From positions 9,238,001 to 9,302,000 of the forward strand of contig NZ_CP050975.2 of NCBI RefSeq assembly GCF_012273515.2: a DNA stretch of 64,000 nucleotides, read 5' to 3'. The notes beneath the pieces were generated by a model, which was given only the letters and a program-made list of their open reading frames with translations, was not told the DNA's origin and did no database searches. This document shows, piece after piece, positions 1-7,712 of the stretch. Numbering within the stretch: the first letter of the stretch is position 1; each line of letters begins with the position of its first letter. Origin of the DNA: Streptomyces sp. RPA4-2. GTDB lineage: Bacteria; Actinomycetota; Actinomycetes; Streptomycetales; Streptomycetaceae. The position numbers were made by a program, and so were the translations under genes.

Positions 1-29
1 CCCTGTGCGCCAAGGCCGGCATCAAGTAG
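1..29 (+). CDS. C-terminal tail of a sugar ABC substrate-binding protein (partial)
   Basis: Only the last eight codons (ending LCAKAGIK) and a TAG stop are inside the window; the gene starts upstream. A binding protein is inferred from the next two genes, an ATPase and a permease of the xylose/ribose class, because these operons normally run binding protein, ATPase, permease. The ending is compatible with such proteins but too short to prove it. Confidence 0.45.
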
Positions 30-148
30 CCCTGCCCGGCTGCTCGGACCGCTACCCCTGGTCCGGCCGACCCGACCGCGGGTCCCGGGGCTCCCACCTG
101 GCCGGGACCCGGGACCCGCGACCTCACGACCATAAGGAGCCGTCTTCC

Positions 149-925
149 ATGACAGCGACCCCGATCCTTCGACTGCGCGGGATCGACAAGAGCTTCGGCG
201 CCGTGCAGGTACTGCACGACGTGTCCTTCGACGTCCAGCCAGGGGAGGTGACCGCCCTCGTCGGAGACAACGGCGCAGGCAAGTCCACCCTGGTCAAGTG
301 CATCGGCGGAATCCACCCGACCGACGGCGGCGAGTACTGGTTCGAAGGCGAGCAGGTCCAGGTGCACAGCCCCCGTGAGGCGGCGGCCCTTGGCGTCGAG
401 ATCGTGTACCAGGACCTTGCACTCTGCGACAACCTCGACATCGTGCAGAACATGTTCCTCGGCCGCGAGAAGCGCCGGGGACTCGTCCTGGACAACACGA
501 CGATGGAGGAGATGGCCACCAAGACCCTCGACGGGCTGTCGGTCCGCACCGTCAAGTCCATCCGCCAAAAGGTCTCCAGTCTCTCCGGCGGCCAGCGGCA
601 GACCGTGGCCATCGCCAAGGCCGTGCTGTGGAACAGCAAGGTCGTCATCCTGGACGAACCGACCGCCGCACTCGGTGTCGCCCAGACGGCACAGGTCCTC
701 GAACTGGTCCGGCGGCTGGCCGACAACGGTCTCGCCGTGGTCCTGATCTCGCACAACATGAACGACGTCTTCGCGGTGTCCGACCGGATCGCCACCCTCT
801 ACCTGGGCCGGATGGCCGCCCAGGTCAGCACGTCGGACGTGACGCACTCCCAGGTCGTAGAACTCATCACCTCGGGCCGCAGCGGAGACCTCGGCCTCGC
901 CCACAGCAACGGAGTCACCGCATGA
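149..925 (+). CDS. Sugar ABC transporter ATP-binding protein (xylose/ribose class, single domain)
   Basis: Cytoplasmic ATPase that powers sugar import with the permease downstream. The 258-residue protein has one nucleotide-binding domain: Walker A GDNGAGKST at about 39-47, signature LSGGQ at about 145-149, and Walker B VVILDEP at about 165-171. Classical XylG/RbsA proteins carry two such domains (about 500 residues); this is the single-domain form common in actinomycetes, so it probably works as a homodimer. The ATG at 149 follows a GGAG-type ribosome site (ataaggagccgtc). A longer frame begins at position 5 but lacks family similarity. The stop overlaps the permease start (ATGA), indicating translational coupling. 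The exact sugar is inferred only from family resemblance. Confidence 0.9.
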   Translation: MTATPILRLRGIDKSFGAVQVLHDVSFDVQPGEVTALVGDNGAGKSTLVKCIGGIHPTDGGEYWFEGEQVQVHSPREAAALGVEIVYQDLALCDNLDIVQNMFLGREKRRGLVLDNTTMEEMATKTLDGLSVRTVKSIRQKVSSLSGGQRQTVAIAKAVLWNSKVVILDEPTAALGVAQTAQVLELVRRLADNGLAVVLISHNMNDVFAVSDRIATLYLGRMAAQVSTSDVTHSQVVELITSGRSGDLGLAHSNGVTA

Positions 926-2202
926 CCGCCGCAGTCGCCCCCGAGAAGCCCGAACTGCCGCGCGGTCCCGGTACGCCGAAGAAGAACGGAGCGGCCGAAG
1001 CCGCGAGTCTGCGCTCGGTCGCCAAGAACTACGTCGATCGGCTACGGGGCGGAGAGTTGGGCGCCCTCCCCGCCGTACTCGGCCTGATCGTCCTGTGCGT
1101 GTTCTTCGCCGTCCTGCGTCCGGTCTTCGTGTCCGAGCTGAACTTCGCCAACCTGCTGACCCAGGGCGCGGGCAGCATCGCCATCGCCATGGGCCTGGTC
1201 TTCGTCCTCCTCCTCGGCGAGATCGACCTGTCCGCGGGTTACGCCAGCGGGGTCTGCGCCGCCGTCCTCGCCGTCCTGCTCACCGACCACGGATGGCCCT
1301 GGTACGGCGCGGCCGGCGCGGCGATCCTCACCGGCACGGTCATCGGCCTGGTGCTCGGCCTGCTGGTGGCGAAGGTCGGCATCCCTTCGTTCGTGGTCAC
1401 GCTGGCCGCCTTCCTGGGGTTCCAGGGCATCGTGCTGATGCTGCTGAAGGAAGGCACCAACGTCTCGATCCGAGACGAGACGATCCTGGCCGTCGCAAAC
1501 AACAACCTCTCGCCCGCGCTGGGCTGGGTACTGCTCGCCGTCAGCGTCGGGACGTACGCGGCGATCCAGCTCCGGCAGAGCCGGAACCGCCGACGGCGGG
1601 GGCTCGCCCCCGCTCCACTCACCCTGCTCGCGGTCAGGTTCGGCGGCCTGGCGGTGCTCGGTGCGATCGCCGTCCACCTGCTCAACCAGGAGCGCAGCCG
1701 CAACATCATCGTCGACTCGCTCAAGGGTGTACCGATCGTGGTGCCGGTCATCGCCGTCCTGCTCATCGCCGGTACGCTCCTGCTCCAGCGCACCTCATTC
1801 GGCCTGCACATCTACGCGGTGGGCGGTAACGCCGAGGCGGCCCGCCGGGCCGGCATCAACGTGGCGGCCATCCGCATCTCCGCGTTCGTCATCTGCTCCT
1901 CCCTGGCCGCGGTCGGCGGCATCATCGCCGCGTCCCGGGGCAACTCGGTCGACCCCAACACCGGTGGCAGCAACGTGCTGTTGCTGGCGGTCGGCGCCGC
2001 CGTGATCGGCGGGACGAGCCTGTTCGGCGGACGGGGCAGAGTCACGGACGCCGTGCTCGGCGGGATGGTGGTCGCAGTCATCCAGAACGGCATGGGCCTG
2101 ATGGGGTACAGCTCAGGGGTCAAGTACGCTGTCACGGGTTCGGTTCTGCTGGTGGCCGCAGGCGTGGATGCGCTGTCCCGTCGCCGGGCCGTACAACGAT
2201 GA
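922..2202 (+). CDS. Sugar ABC transporter permease (xylose/ribose class)
   Basis: Inner-membrane channel subunit of the importer. The 426-residue protein has a hydrophilic Pro/Lys-rich N-terminus (about 45 residues) followed by roughly ten hydrophobic segments. It shows hallmarks of the RbsC/XylH family: GEIDLSAG near residue 98, the GNAEAARRAGIN loop that contacts the ATPase near 300, and GGTSLFGGRG near 360. An Arg-rich cytoplasmic loop (RNRRRR) sits in the middle. The ATG at 922 overlaps the ATPase stop by four bases. It is probably co-transcribed with the ROK regulator that starts 13 bases after its stop. Confidence 0.9.
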   Translation: MTAAVAPEKPELPRGPGTPKKNGAAEAASLRSVAKNYVDRLRGGELGALPAVLGLIVLCVFFAVLRPVFVSELNFANLLTQGAGSIAIAMGLVFVLLLGEIDLSAGYASGVCAAVLAVLLTDHGWPWYGAAGAAILTGTVIGLVLGLLVAKVGIPSFVVTLAAFLGFQGIVLMLLKEGTNVSIRDETILAVANNNLSPALGWVLLAVSVGTYAAIQLRQSRNRRRRGLAPAPLTLLAVRFGGLAVLGAIAVHLLNQERSRNIIVDSLKGVPIVVPVIAVLLIAGTLLLQRTSFGLHIYAVGGNAEAARRAGINVAAIRISAFVICSSLAAVGGIIAASRGNSVDPNTGGSNVLLLAVGAAVIGGTSLFGGRGRVTDAVLGGMVVAVIQNGMGLMGYSSGVKYAVTGSVLLVAAGVDALSRRRAVQR

Positions 2203-2215
2203 CGTCTGGGGTTCC

Positions 2216-3421
2216 ATGAGAGCCGGTCCCTCACAGGAGGAGATTCGCCGGCACAACCTCGGCACCCTGCTCCGTCATGTACACATCGGCGGATCCATGT
2301 CGCGGGCCGTCCTGGCGGAGCGCATGGGACTCAACCGCAGCACCATCCTGGGTCTGGTGAGCGAGCTGGGCTCGGCCGGCCTGGTCCGCGAGGAACTGCC
2401 CCGTGAGACCGGCAGGGCCGGCCGGCCCTCCCTGGTCGTACGGCCCGAGTCCGAACGCGTGTACGTCCTCGCATTCGACGTGGGCGTGGACCGGCTGGCC
2501 GCCGCCCGCATCGGCCTGGGCGGGATCTTCCTCGACCGCAGGGTGATCCCCATGCCCCCAGGCCCTCGCAACGCCGACAAGGTGGCCGAGGTCCTCGCCG
2601 GCTCCGCGCTGGAAATGCTGAGCACGGCACAGCACGGCACCCACTGCGTCGGCGTGGCCGCCGCCGTCCGCGGGACGGTACGCCGACCCGACGGCCTCGT
2701 CCGCGCCGTCCCCTACCTCGGCTGGAAGGACGAGGAGTTCGGCAAGGACCTCACGCGCCGGCTGGGCCTGGGCCTACCCGTCTCGGTGGGCAACGAGGCC
2801 AGCCTCGGTGCGCTCGCGGAGCACCTGCGCGGTGCCGGAACAGGCTGCCAGGACCTCGTTTACCTGCATGGCGACATCGGCATCGGCGGCGGTGTCATCA
2901 CCGGTGGCCAACTGCTGCACGGCGACGGCGGATACGGCGGCGAGATCGGGCACATGATCGTCAACCCGCGCAACGGCAGGCCCTGCGGCTGCGGAGCGCA
3001 CGGCTGCCTTGAAGCCGAGGCGGGAGAACGCGCCCTGCTGGAAGCCGCGCAGCGCGACCCGTCGGCCACCGGCCGGGAAGCCGTACGCGCCGTCGTCGAA
3101 GCGGCCGACCGGGGCGACATCACCGCCCGCGCCGCCCTGCACGACGTCGGCGACTGGCTCGGCATCGGCGTCGCCAACCTGGTCAATGTGCTCAACCCGC
3201 GCACGGTCATCTTCGGCGGGACGCTCCGAGAGGTGTTCCTCGGCTCGGCCGCCCAAATCCGCAGCCGTATCAACCGCATTGCCCTCACAGCCTCCCGCGA
3301 GAACCTCCGGCTGCGGGTGGGAGAACTCGGCGACGACGCAGTGCTCATCGGAGCCGCCGAACTCGCCTTCTCCGAGATCCTGGTCGGCCCTCTGGAGACG
3401 CTGGCTCGCGCAGGTGCGTAG
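2216..3421 (+). CDS. ROK family transcriptional regulator (XylR-like)
   Basis: Probable repressor of the sugar operon it closes. The 401-residue protein has an N-terminal winged helix-turn-helix (SRAVLAERMGLNRSTILGLV, about 29-48) and a C-terminal ROK sugar-binding domain. The ROK zinc motif is complete (CGCGAHGCLE, near 260), as is the GDIGIGGGV phosphate/sugar loop. Its place directly behind the ATPase and permease fits the usual xylose-type arrangement. The start at 2216 matches the family N-terminus; an alternative ATG at 2168 would overlap the permease by 35 bases. The inducing sugar is not visible from the sequence. Confidence 0.88.
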   Translation: MRAGPSQEEIRRHNLGTLLRHVHIGGSMSRAVLAERMGLNRSTILGLVSELGSAGLVREELPRETGRAGRPSLVVRPESERVYVLAFDVGVDRLAAARIGLGGIFLDRRVIPMPPGPRNADKVAEVLAGSALEMLSTAQHGTHCVGVAAAVRGTVRRPDGLVRAVPYLGWKDEEFGKDLTRRLGLGLPVSVGNEASLGALAEHLRGAGTGCQDLVYLHGDIGIGGGVITGGQLLHGDGGYGGEIGHMIVNPRNGRPCGCGAHGCLEAEAGERALLEAAQRDPSATGREAVRAVVEAADRGDITARAALHDVGDWLGIGVANLVNVLNPRTVIFGGTLREVFLGSAAQIRSRINRIALTASRENLRLRVGELGDDAVLIGAAELAFSEILVGPLETLARAGA

Positions 3422-3609
3422 CCGGTACAGCCACGCGACCGGCACAAGGTCGGACCGCGGCGCCTACCCGGCTCGCGTCCCTGATATTCACCACCTCCGG
3501 CGAGGCTGGGGCGGGCTGTCGACATGGGTGTTGCGGAGGCTTCCAGCTGGGTGGGGGAGACGACTGTTCAGGGGTGTGCGTGGGCCCGAGTAGAAGACAG
3601 GATGAGCAC

Positions 3610-4017
3610 ATGGCGGATTTCGTACGAGAGGGGCGGCTGTTTCGCGTGGTCAGCTTTGCGGCGTCACACCGGCAGCTGCTGCTGCGCAGCGACGCCCTTG
3701 CCGTCGATGCAACGGACACCCGCGTCGAGGTGTACTTCGGCCATGTGGAGCTCATGCTGCTCAAGCCCATCTACGAGAAGGGCATCCACGTCCGCCGGGC
3801 GACGGACGCAGAGTTCGCGGTGCTGAAGGAGCGCCATGACCTCCCCGCGGACGATGCGGCCTTCACCTGGATGATCGAACCGGACGGGGACAGCTTCGTC
3901 GTCTCCGGCGATCCCTCCTGGCGCGAGGCGGACCGCAGGTTCGAGGACCCGTCCCTGTTCGACTTCAGCCGGCCGTGGCCCCCGGACTTCCCCGTGGAGC
4001 ACGGCACCATCGGCTGA
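3610..4017 (+). CDS. Hypothetical protein, 135 residues
   Basis: I do not recognise a family. The protein is soluble, acidic and rich in aromatic and charged residues, with no signal peptide, membrane segment or cysteine. It has alternating strand-like segments (VEVYFGHVELMLLKPIYEKG) and a C-terminal DFSRPWPPDF stretch. The ATG at 3610 has a purine-rich AGGA about ten bases upstream; a GTG at 3574 is in frame and would add 12 residues. It is a single gene with strong GC3 coding bias, so the frame is probably real. Confidence 0.65.
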   Translation: MADFVREGRLFRVVSFAASHRQLLLRSDALAVDATDTRVEVYFGHVELMLLKPIYEKGIHVRRATDAEFAVLKERHDLPADDAAFTWMIEPDGDSFVVSGDPSWREADRRFEDPSLFDFSRPWPPDFPVEHGTIG

Positions 4018-4638
4018 CGCGGACGACACGCCGAGGGGTGCCCCCGCCGCAAGGGGCGCCCCCGGCGCCGCAGGACAGAGACGATGCGCGCGGAACCAGG
4101 ATCTGGACGGCACGCGGCAAGCTTGCCGTGGTCGAAGCACAGGTCGCCGGCCTCACCGGGCCGGCTGGTCGTGTCGGTGGTGTGGTGCGCGACCTCCCGA
4201 ACGTTTGCGGGAGGGCGTGAGCGGCCCGCACCTGCCCAAAGGAGTGCTCCGACCTCGCTCGGCATCTGCAACAACTACCCCCGTAGGCAACGGGGGCTGG
4301 ATGATGCGCCTACGGCAGCCGCATCACCGCCGCCGTCATCGCCCGCTGACGCTCGACAGCGGCCACTGGGCGCGCACGAACGTGGGTGGCTTCACTGGGA
4401 GGCCGCCGCCCAACCCCGGTTTCCCGTCCGGTCTTCGTCCAGCAGAGCTGCCACGAAGAGCTGTACTTCCCCGGTCTCCGGATGCGATTCAGGTTCAGTC
4501 CGGGTAGACCGCGATCCAGCCCTCATGGGGAAGCCACCCGGTGCCCCCGTCAGATCATGGTCAAGGCCATCCGGTCGACATCTTCGCCCGACGGGTCGGC
4601 ACGGTCCCTGCGACTCTCCCGGCTACGCTCGCGCGGGA
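4018..4638. other. Intergenic stretch with no convincing gene
   Basis: About 620 bases between the 135-residue gene and the small secreted peptide gene. Open frames run through it on both strands, but their amino-acid content is Arg/Ser/Pro-rich and matches no family I recognise. A short hairpin (CCCCCGT, 5-base loop, ACGGGGG) lies at 4278-4296. The region may be decayed DNA. Confidence 0.4.
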
Positions 4639-4667
4639 GCGCCCCGCAGCGCGTGGCTGCGGGGCGC
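4639..4667 (-). terminator. Hairpin terminator of the small secreted peptide gene
   Basis: A perfect 12-base inverted repeat, GCGCCCCGCAGC and its complement, around a 5-base loop. It lies 10 bases beyond the stop codon of the minus-strand gene ending at 4678. There is no U tract, which is normal for actinomycetes. Confidence 0.65.
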
Positions 4668-4677
4668 CTAGTGGGGT

Positions 4678-4866
4678 CTAGTCGACCATCTGCCCGTCGA
4701 ACATGCCGCCCTTGCAGGTGTTGTTCGCGTGGTTGACTGTTCCGCCGCCCTGCTCGCACTCACCCGGGGTGAGGCTGGCGGCGGTGGCGGTGGCGGCGCC
4801 TGTGATGCCGAATCCGGCGAGGGCTGCCGTGGCGATGACGGCGGCGAGGATGCGTCGAATGCGCAT
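4678..4866 (-). CDS. Small secreted peptide with one Cys pair
   Basis: A 62-residue precursor. Residues 1-30 form a typical signal peptide: basic start MRIRR, hydrophobic Ala-rich core, and a likely cut after ATATAA. The mature part of about 32 residues has two cysteines (GECEQGG and NTCKGG) that could form a disulfide. The start is supported by a strong GGGGA-type ribosome site seven bases upstream and the end by a perfect hairpin, so this is a complete cistron. It resembles the many uncharacterised small secreted proteins of Streptomyces. No function can be assigned. Confidence 0.75.
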   Translation of the reverse strand: MRIRRILAAVIATAALAGFGITGAATATAASLTPGECEQGGGTVNHANNTCKGGMFDGQMVD

Positions 4867-4970
4867 GTGGTTCCCCTTTCAGAGATTGCCTCAATTGGGG
4901 CACTAGCCAGCTTGACCTTCACCCATGTGGGTGGCACGCCATGTTGCGCCATTCGGGTGACATTGCTGGC

Positions 4971-4994
4971 GGGTGCGGGTGCGGGTGCGGGTGC
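4971..4994 (+). repeat. GGGTGC tandem hexamer, four copies
   Basis: Four perfect copies of GGGTGC followed by GGGG, about 105 bases upstream of the secreted peptide start. It could be slippage-prone sequence; no function is evident. Confidence 0.6.
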
Positions 4995-5083
4995 GGGGTC
5001 GGTGACGCGACTCGTCAGACAGGCCCCAGGAGATCTCTAACGGTGCTGGTGCGGGTTACTCGAGTCGTGACGGCTCCCGTGGG

Positions 5084-5521
5084 ATGGTCTATGCCGGGAA
5101 GGTGAGGTACCCCGATGGCGGTGGGCCGACGGCCGAGGAGCGGGCTCGGCGTGAGCAAGTGTGGTTCGAAGCCGCTGATCCGATCGAGGCCGGGGCCAGT
5201 GACCGGGAGGTGGCCCGGCGGTTCAGGGTGACCCGGATGTCGGCGAACCGGTGGCGGCGTGCGTTGGCTTCGGGCGGCCGGCTGGCTTTGGCCTCCAAGG
5301 GTCCCGGTGGGGCCCGCTGCAAGCTGGACAGGGGACAACTCCGGGTCATGGAAGCGGTGCTGGACGCCGGTCCTGCCGCCTCCGGCTGGAGTGACCAGTG
5401 CTGGACGCCGGCCCGGATCGCTGAGATCGTGCGCCGCCGGTTCGGCGCCGAGTACAGCCGCACCTCCCCATCATCCGGCATGCCCCTGCCACCCCCGGCG
5501 AGGAAATGCCATGGGAGGTGA
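5084..5521 (+). pseudogene. Truncated IS630-family transposase
   Basis: The 145-residue frame matches the N-terminal helix-turn-helix half of IS630-type transposases: [17 protein letters not shown], then an HTH ([20 protein letters not shown]), then [21 protein letters not shown]. After about residue 127 (EYSRT) the similarity stops, and the DDE catalytic domain of about 200 residues is missing. No intact terminal repeats were seen. It is a dead insertion-sequence remnant with the right half lost. Confidence 0.75.
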
Positions 5522-5926
5522 GACAGAGGCGTGGAACAAGGCCCTGAGACGGATCAGGAACCTGCTGGTCAGCGCAATGCTCGATGCCACGAACCGCGAG
5601 ATCCTACAACCAGGGTGGGAGCCCGGACCCGAGTCCGCTCCCCGAAGCGCCCCACGAGCAGCGCAGCCCTGGTCGACGCAGGCTGGACGAGTGGACTGGC
5701 CCGTCTCCGTCGCCCTCGCCCAGCCTGTTCCAGCACTGCCTACCGGAGGGGGTGGGTGTTCGGGATGAAGGTCGACGGGTCTCCAGACATCTCGTGATGT
5801 CTCACTCGGGTAGATCCCAGGGCATCCCGCAGCGGCTGGGGAGGACCGGAAGTCGGGCTTCAAGGAAGAGACGCGGCGGATGAGCTACTCAGCGGCAGTC
5901 CGGCACCGTCCAGGACAGCACTCTGG
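5522..5926. other. Decayed DNA after the IS630 remnant
   Basis: About 400 bases with no recognisable gene. Overlapping frames are open but carry no family signal. It probably holds degenerate DNA left when the IS630 copy was truncated. Confidence 0.35.
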
Positions 5927-7162
5927 TCACGGCTGCTGCTTTGTGCGGCCGGCTGAGGCTTGTTGGGCGTCCGCGCCGGAGCTGACGTGTCGTTGGGTCT
6001 CTTGGGGGCCGTGCCAGTCCAGGCACATCACGGTGGCGTCGTCCTCGAGCCGGCCCCCGGCGGCGTCCCGGACCGCGGACGTCAGCATCAACGCGGTCTC
6101 CCGCGGGTGCAGGTCCCGGGTGCGCGCCAGCAGGGCGGGCAGGTCGACCTTCTCCCCGTGCCGTTCGACCATGCCGTCGGTGAACATGAGCAGACGGTCA
6201 CCATGGCGCAGATCGAGGTCCTGAACGCGGTAGGGGAGGGTCGCGAACTCGGACAGCCCGAAGGGATGGTCCACCTCGCAGGTGATCACCTCCACGGCGC
6301 CCTCGCGCATGCGCAAGGGCCAGGGATGTCCCGCGTTGACGAGCTGGGCCCGCCCGGTGCGGAGATTGATGCGCAGCAGCTGCCCGGTGGCGTGGCCTTG
6401 GCCGTGCTCAACCAGGGCCCGGTCGGCGCGGTGGGCTTGTTCGGCCAGGTCGGCTCCGGCGCGGCGGGCGCCGCGCAGGGCGCTCACCAGGACCGTGGCG
6501 GCGAGCGCGGCGTCGATGTCATGGCCCATGGGGTCGGTCACCGACACATGGAGCGCGTCCCGGTCCAGGGTGTAGTCGAAGGTGTCGCCGCTCAGGTTTT
6601 CGGAGGGCTCAAGGCTCCCGCACAGCGTGAACTGCGCGGCCTCGCACGACAGTGACAGGGGGAGCAGCTGGTACTGGATCTCCGCCGCGAGGGTGGGCGG
6701 CCTGGAGCGTTTGCCCCAGGTGTAGAAATCGGTGAAGCGCCCGTTGGCGATCACGATGTAGGCCAGGACATGGGCGGCTTCCCCGACCTCACCGAGGACC
6801 TTCTCGCCAGGGGCGGCCGGCAGGAGCAGTTCCAGCAGCCCGATCGCATCCCCCCGGTTGGTGACCGGCACGATCACCCGCTGTCCCTGGCCGGTGGCCT
6901 CCTGATACAGCCGCTGGGTACGGATCACCTCTTCGTAGACACTGCCGAACAAAGGGATCCGTTCGGCCTCCCACCCATCCTCCGCAGGGGCGGTCGACAG
7001 CCGCGCCACCGCCTTCCCCGTCAGGTCCACGATGAGGAAAGAGACCTTCGTGGCCTCGAAACGCCGCCGCAGGTCCTCCGCGATCACGTCGACCGCATCC
7101 ACCGGCGCCGCCGTCTCCGCTGCCGTCAGCAACCGGGGAAGCCCACTCTGCCCACCACTCAC
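5927..7162 (-). CDS. SpoIIE-type PP2C serine phosphatase
   Basis: Likely dephosphorylates an anti-sigma-factor antagonist in a stress-response pathway. With the start at 7162 the protein has 411 residues: an N-terminal GAF-like sensor region ([22 protein letters not shown]) and a C-terminal PP2C/SpoIIE domain. Metal-binding landmarks are [29 protein letters not shown] and the final [10 protein letters not shown]. The GTG at 7162 has an AGGGA ribosome site eight bases upstream and fits the usual [10 protein letters not shown]-terminus. A GTG at 7237 would add 25 residues with a membrane-like segment but lacks a ribosome site. No anti-sigma partner lies beside it. Confidence 0.88.
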   Translation of the reverse strand: MSGGQSGLPRLLTAAETAAPVDAVDVIAEDLRRRFEATKVSFLIVDLTGKAVARLSTAPAEDGWEAERIPLFGSVYEEVIRTQRLYQEATGQGQRVIVPVTNRGDAIGLLELLLPAAPGEKVLGEVGEAAHVLAYIVIANGRFTDFYTWGKRSRPPTLAAEIQYQLLPLSLSCEAAQFTLCGSLEPSENLSGDTFDYTLDRDALHVSVTDPMGHDIDAALAATVLVSALRGARRAGADLAEQAHRADRALVEHGQGHATGQLLRINLRTGRAQLVNAGHPWPLRMREGAVEVITCEVDHPFGLSEFATLPYRVQDLDLRHGDRLLMFTDGMVERHGEKVDLPALLARTRDLHPRETALMLTSAVRDAAGGRLEDDATVMCLDWHGPQETQRHVSSGADAQQASAGRTKQQP

Positions 7163-7287
7163 GACCGCAGTCCCTTCCACCGCCCCGCCTACCAGCAAGA
7201 GAATCACCACGGCGAGCGCCAACACATGGAAAGTCACAATAAGTAGCGATCATTACGTTATATGTTCACGGAAGTGAGTTTTCCGCC

Positions 7288-7330
7288 CTCCGGTCGGACG
7301 ACGGGACTTTCGCAACACGCCCTAGCCGTG
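7288..7330. repeat. Lone insertion-sequence end
   Basis: Forty-three bases here, containing cgggactttcgcaacac (7302-7318), recur almost unchanged at 30426-30467. There the same motif forms one arm of an inverted repeat. Here there is only one arm, so this looks like a solo terminal repeat left by a lost element. It sits beside the phosphatase gene and the IS256 relic. Confidence 0.55.
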
Positions 7331-7552
7331 CCCTAGCCGCGCAGATCGGCCCGCTGCCGGCAGCCGCCGGACCACCGCGGGAAGACCGGACCAGCGCCGG
7401 CCAGCCCTATACCGCCGTGCCGCACGGTGGGATGCGACAGCCGGCAAGTAAAGTCCGCGGTTCTAGCGGCTGGGGGTCGGGCACTGCCATCGCGCCGCGC
7501 GGAGGGGCGACGGGGTCGTGCGCAGCTGTTCAGAACAGAGGCCGGCCTCGCC

Positions 7553-7678
7553 CCGGTTCACTCCCAGCCGGGGCGTCTTGGAGCGCTTTCCGTTCCGGGA
7601 GATCTCACCGTTCTTCCCTGCCGGATCGTGCCGGTCATAGCCGAGGTGATCGCTCATCTCGCCTTCGAGCACGGATTC
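7553..7678 (-). pseudogene. IS256-family transposase fragment
   Basis: One minus-strand frame reads ESVLEGEMSDHLGYDRHDPA followed by GKNGEISRNGKRSKT. This matches the conserved segment of IS256/mutator transposases that precedes the DDE catalytic core. About 42 residues are recognisable of a family length near 400. The flanks are unrelated, so only an internal fragment survives, abutting the 3' end of the 705-residue phosphatase gene. Confidence 0.7.
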
Positions 7679-7712
7679 TGTCCAATCGGATGGGCTTGTC
7701 CGCAGTCGTGGA

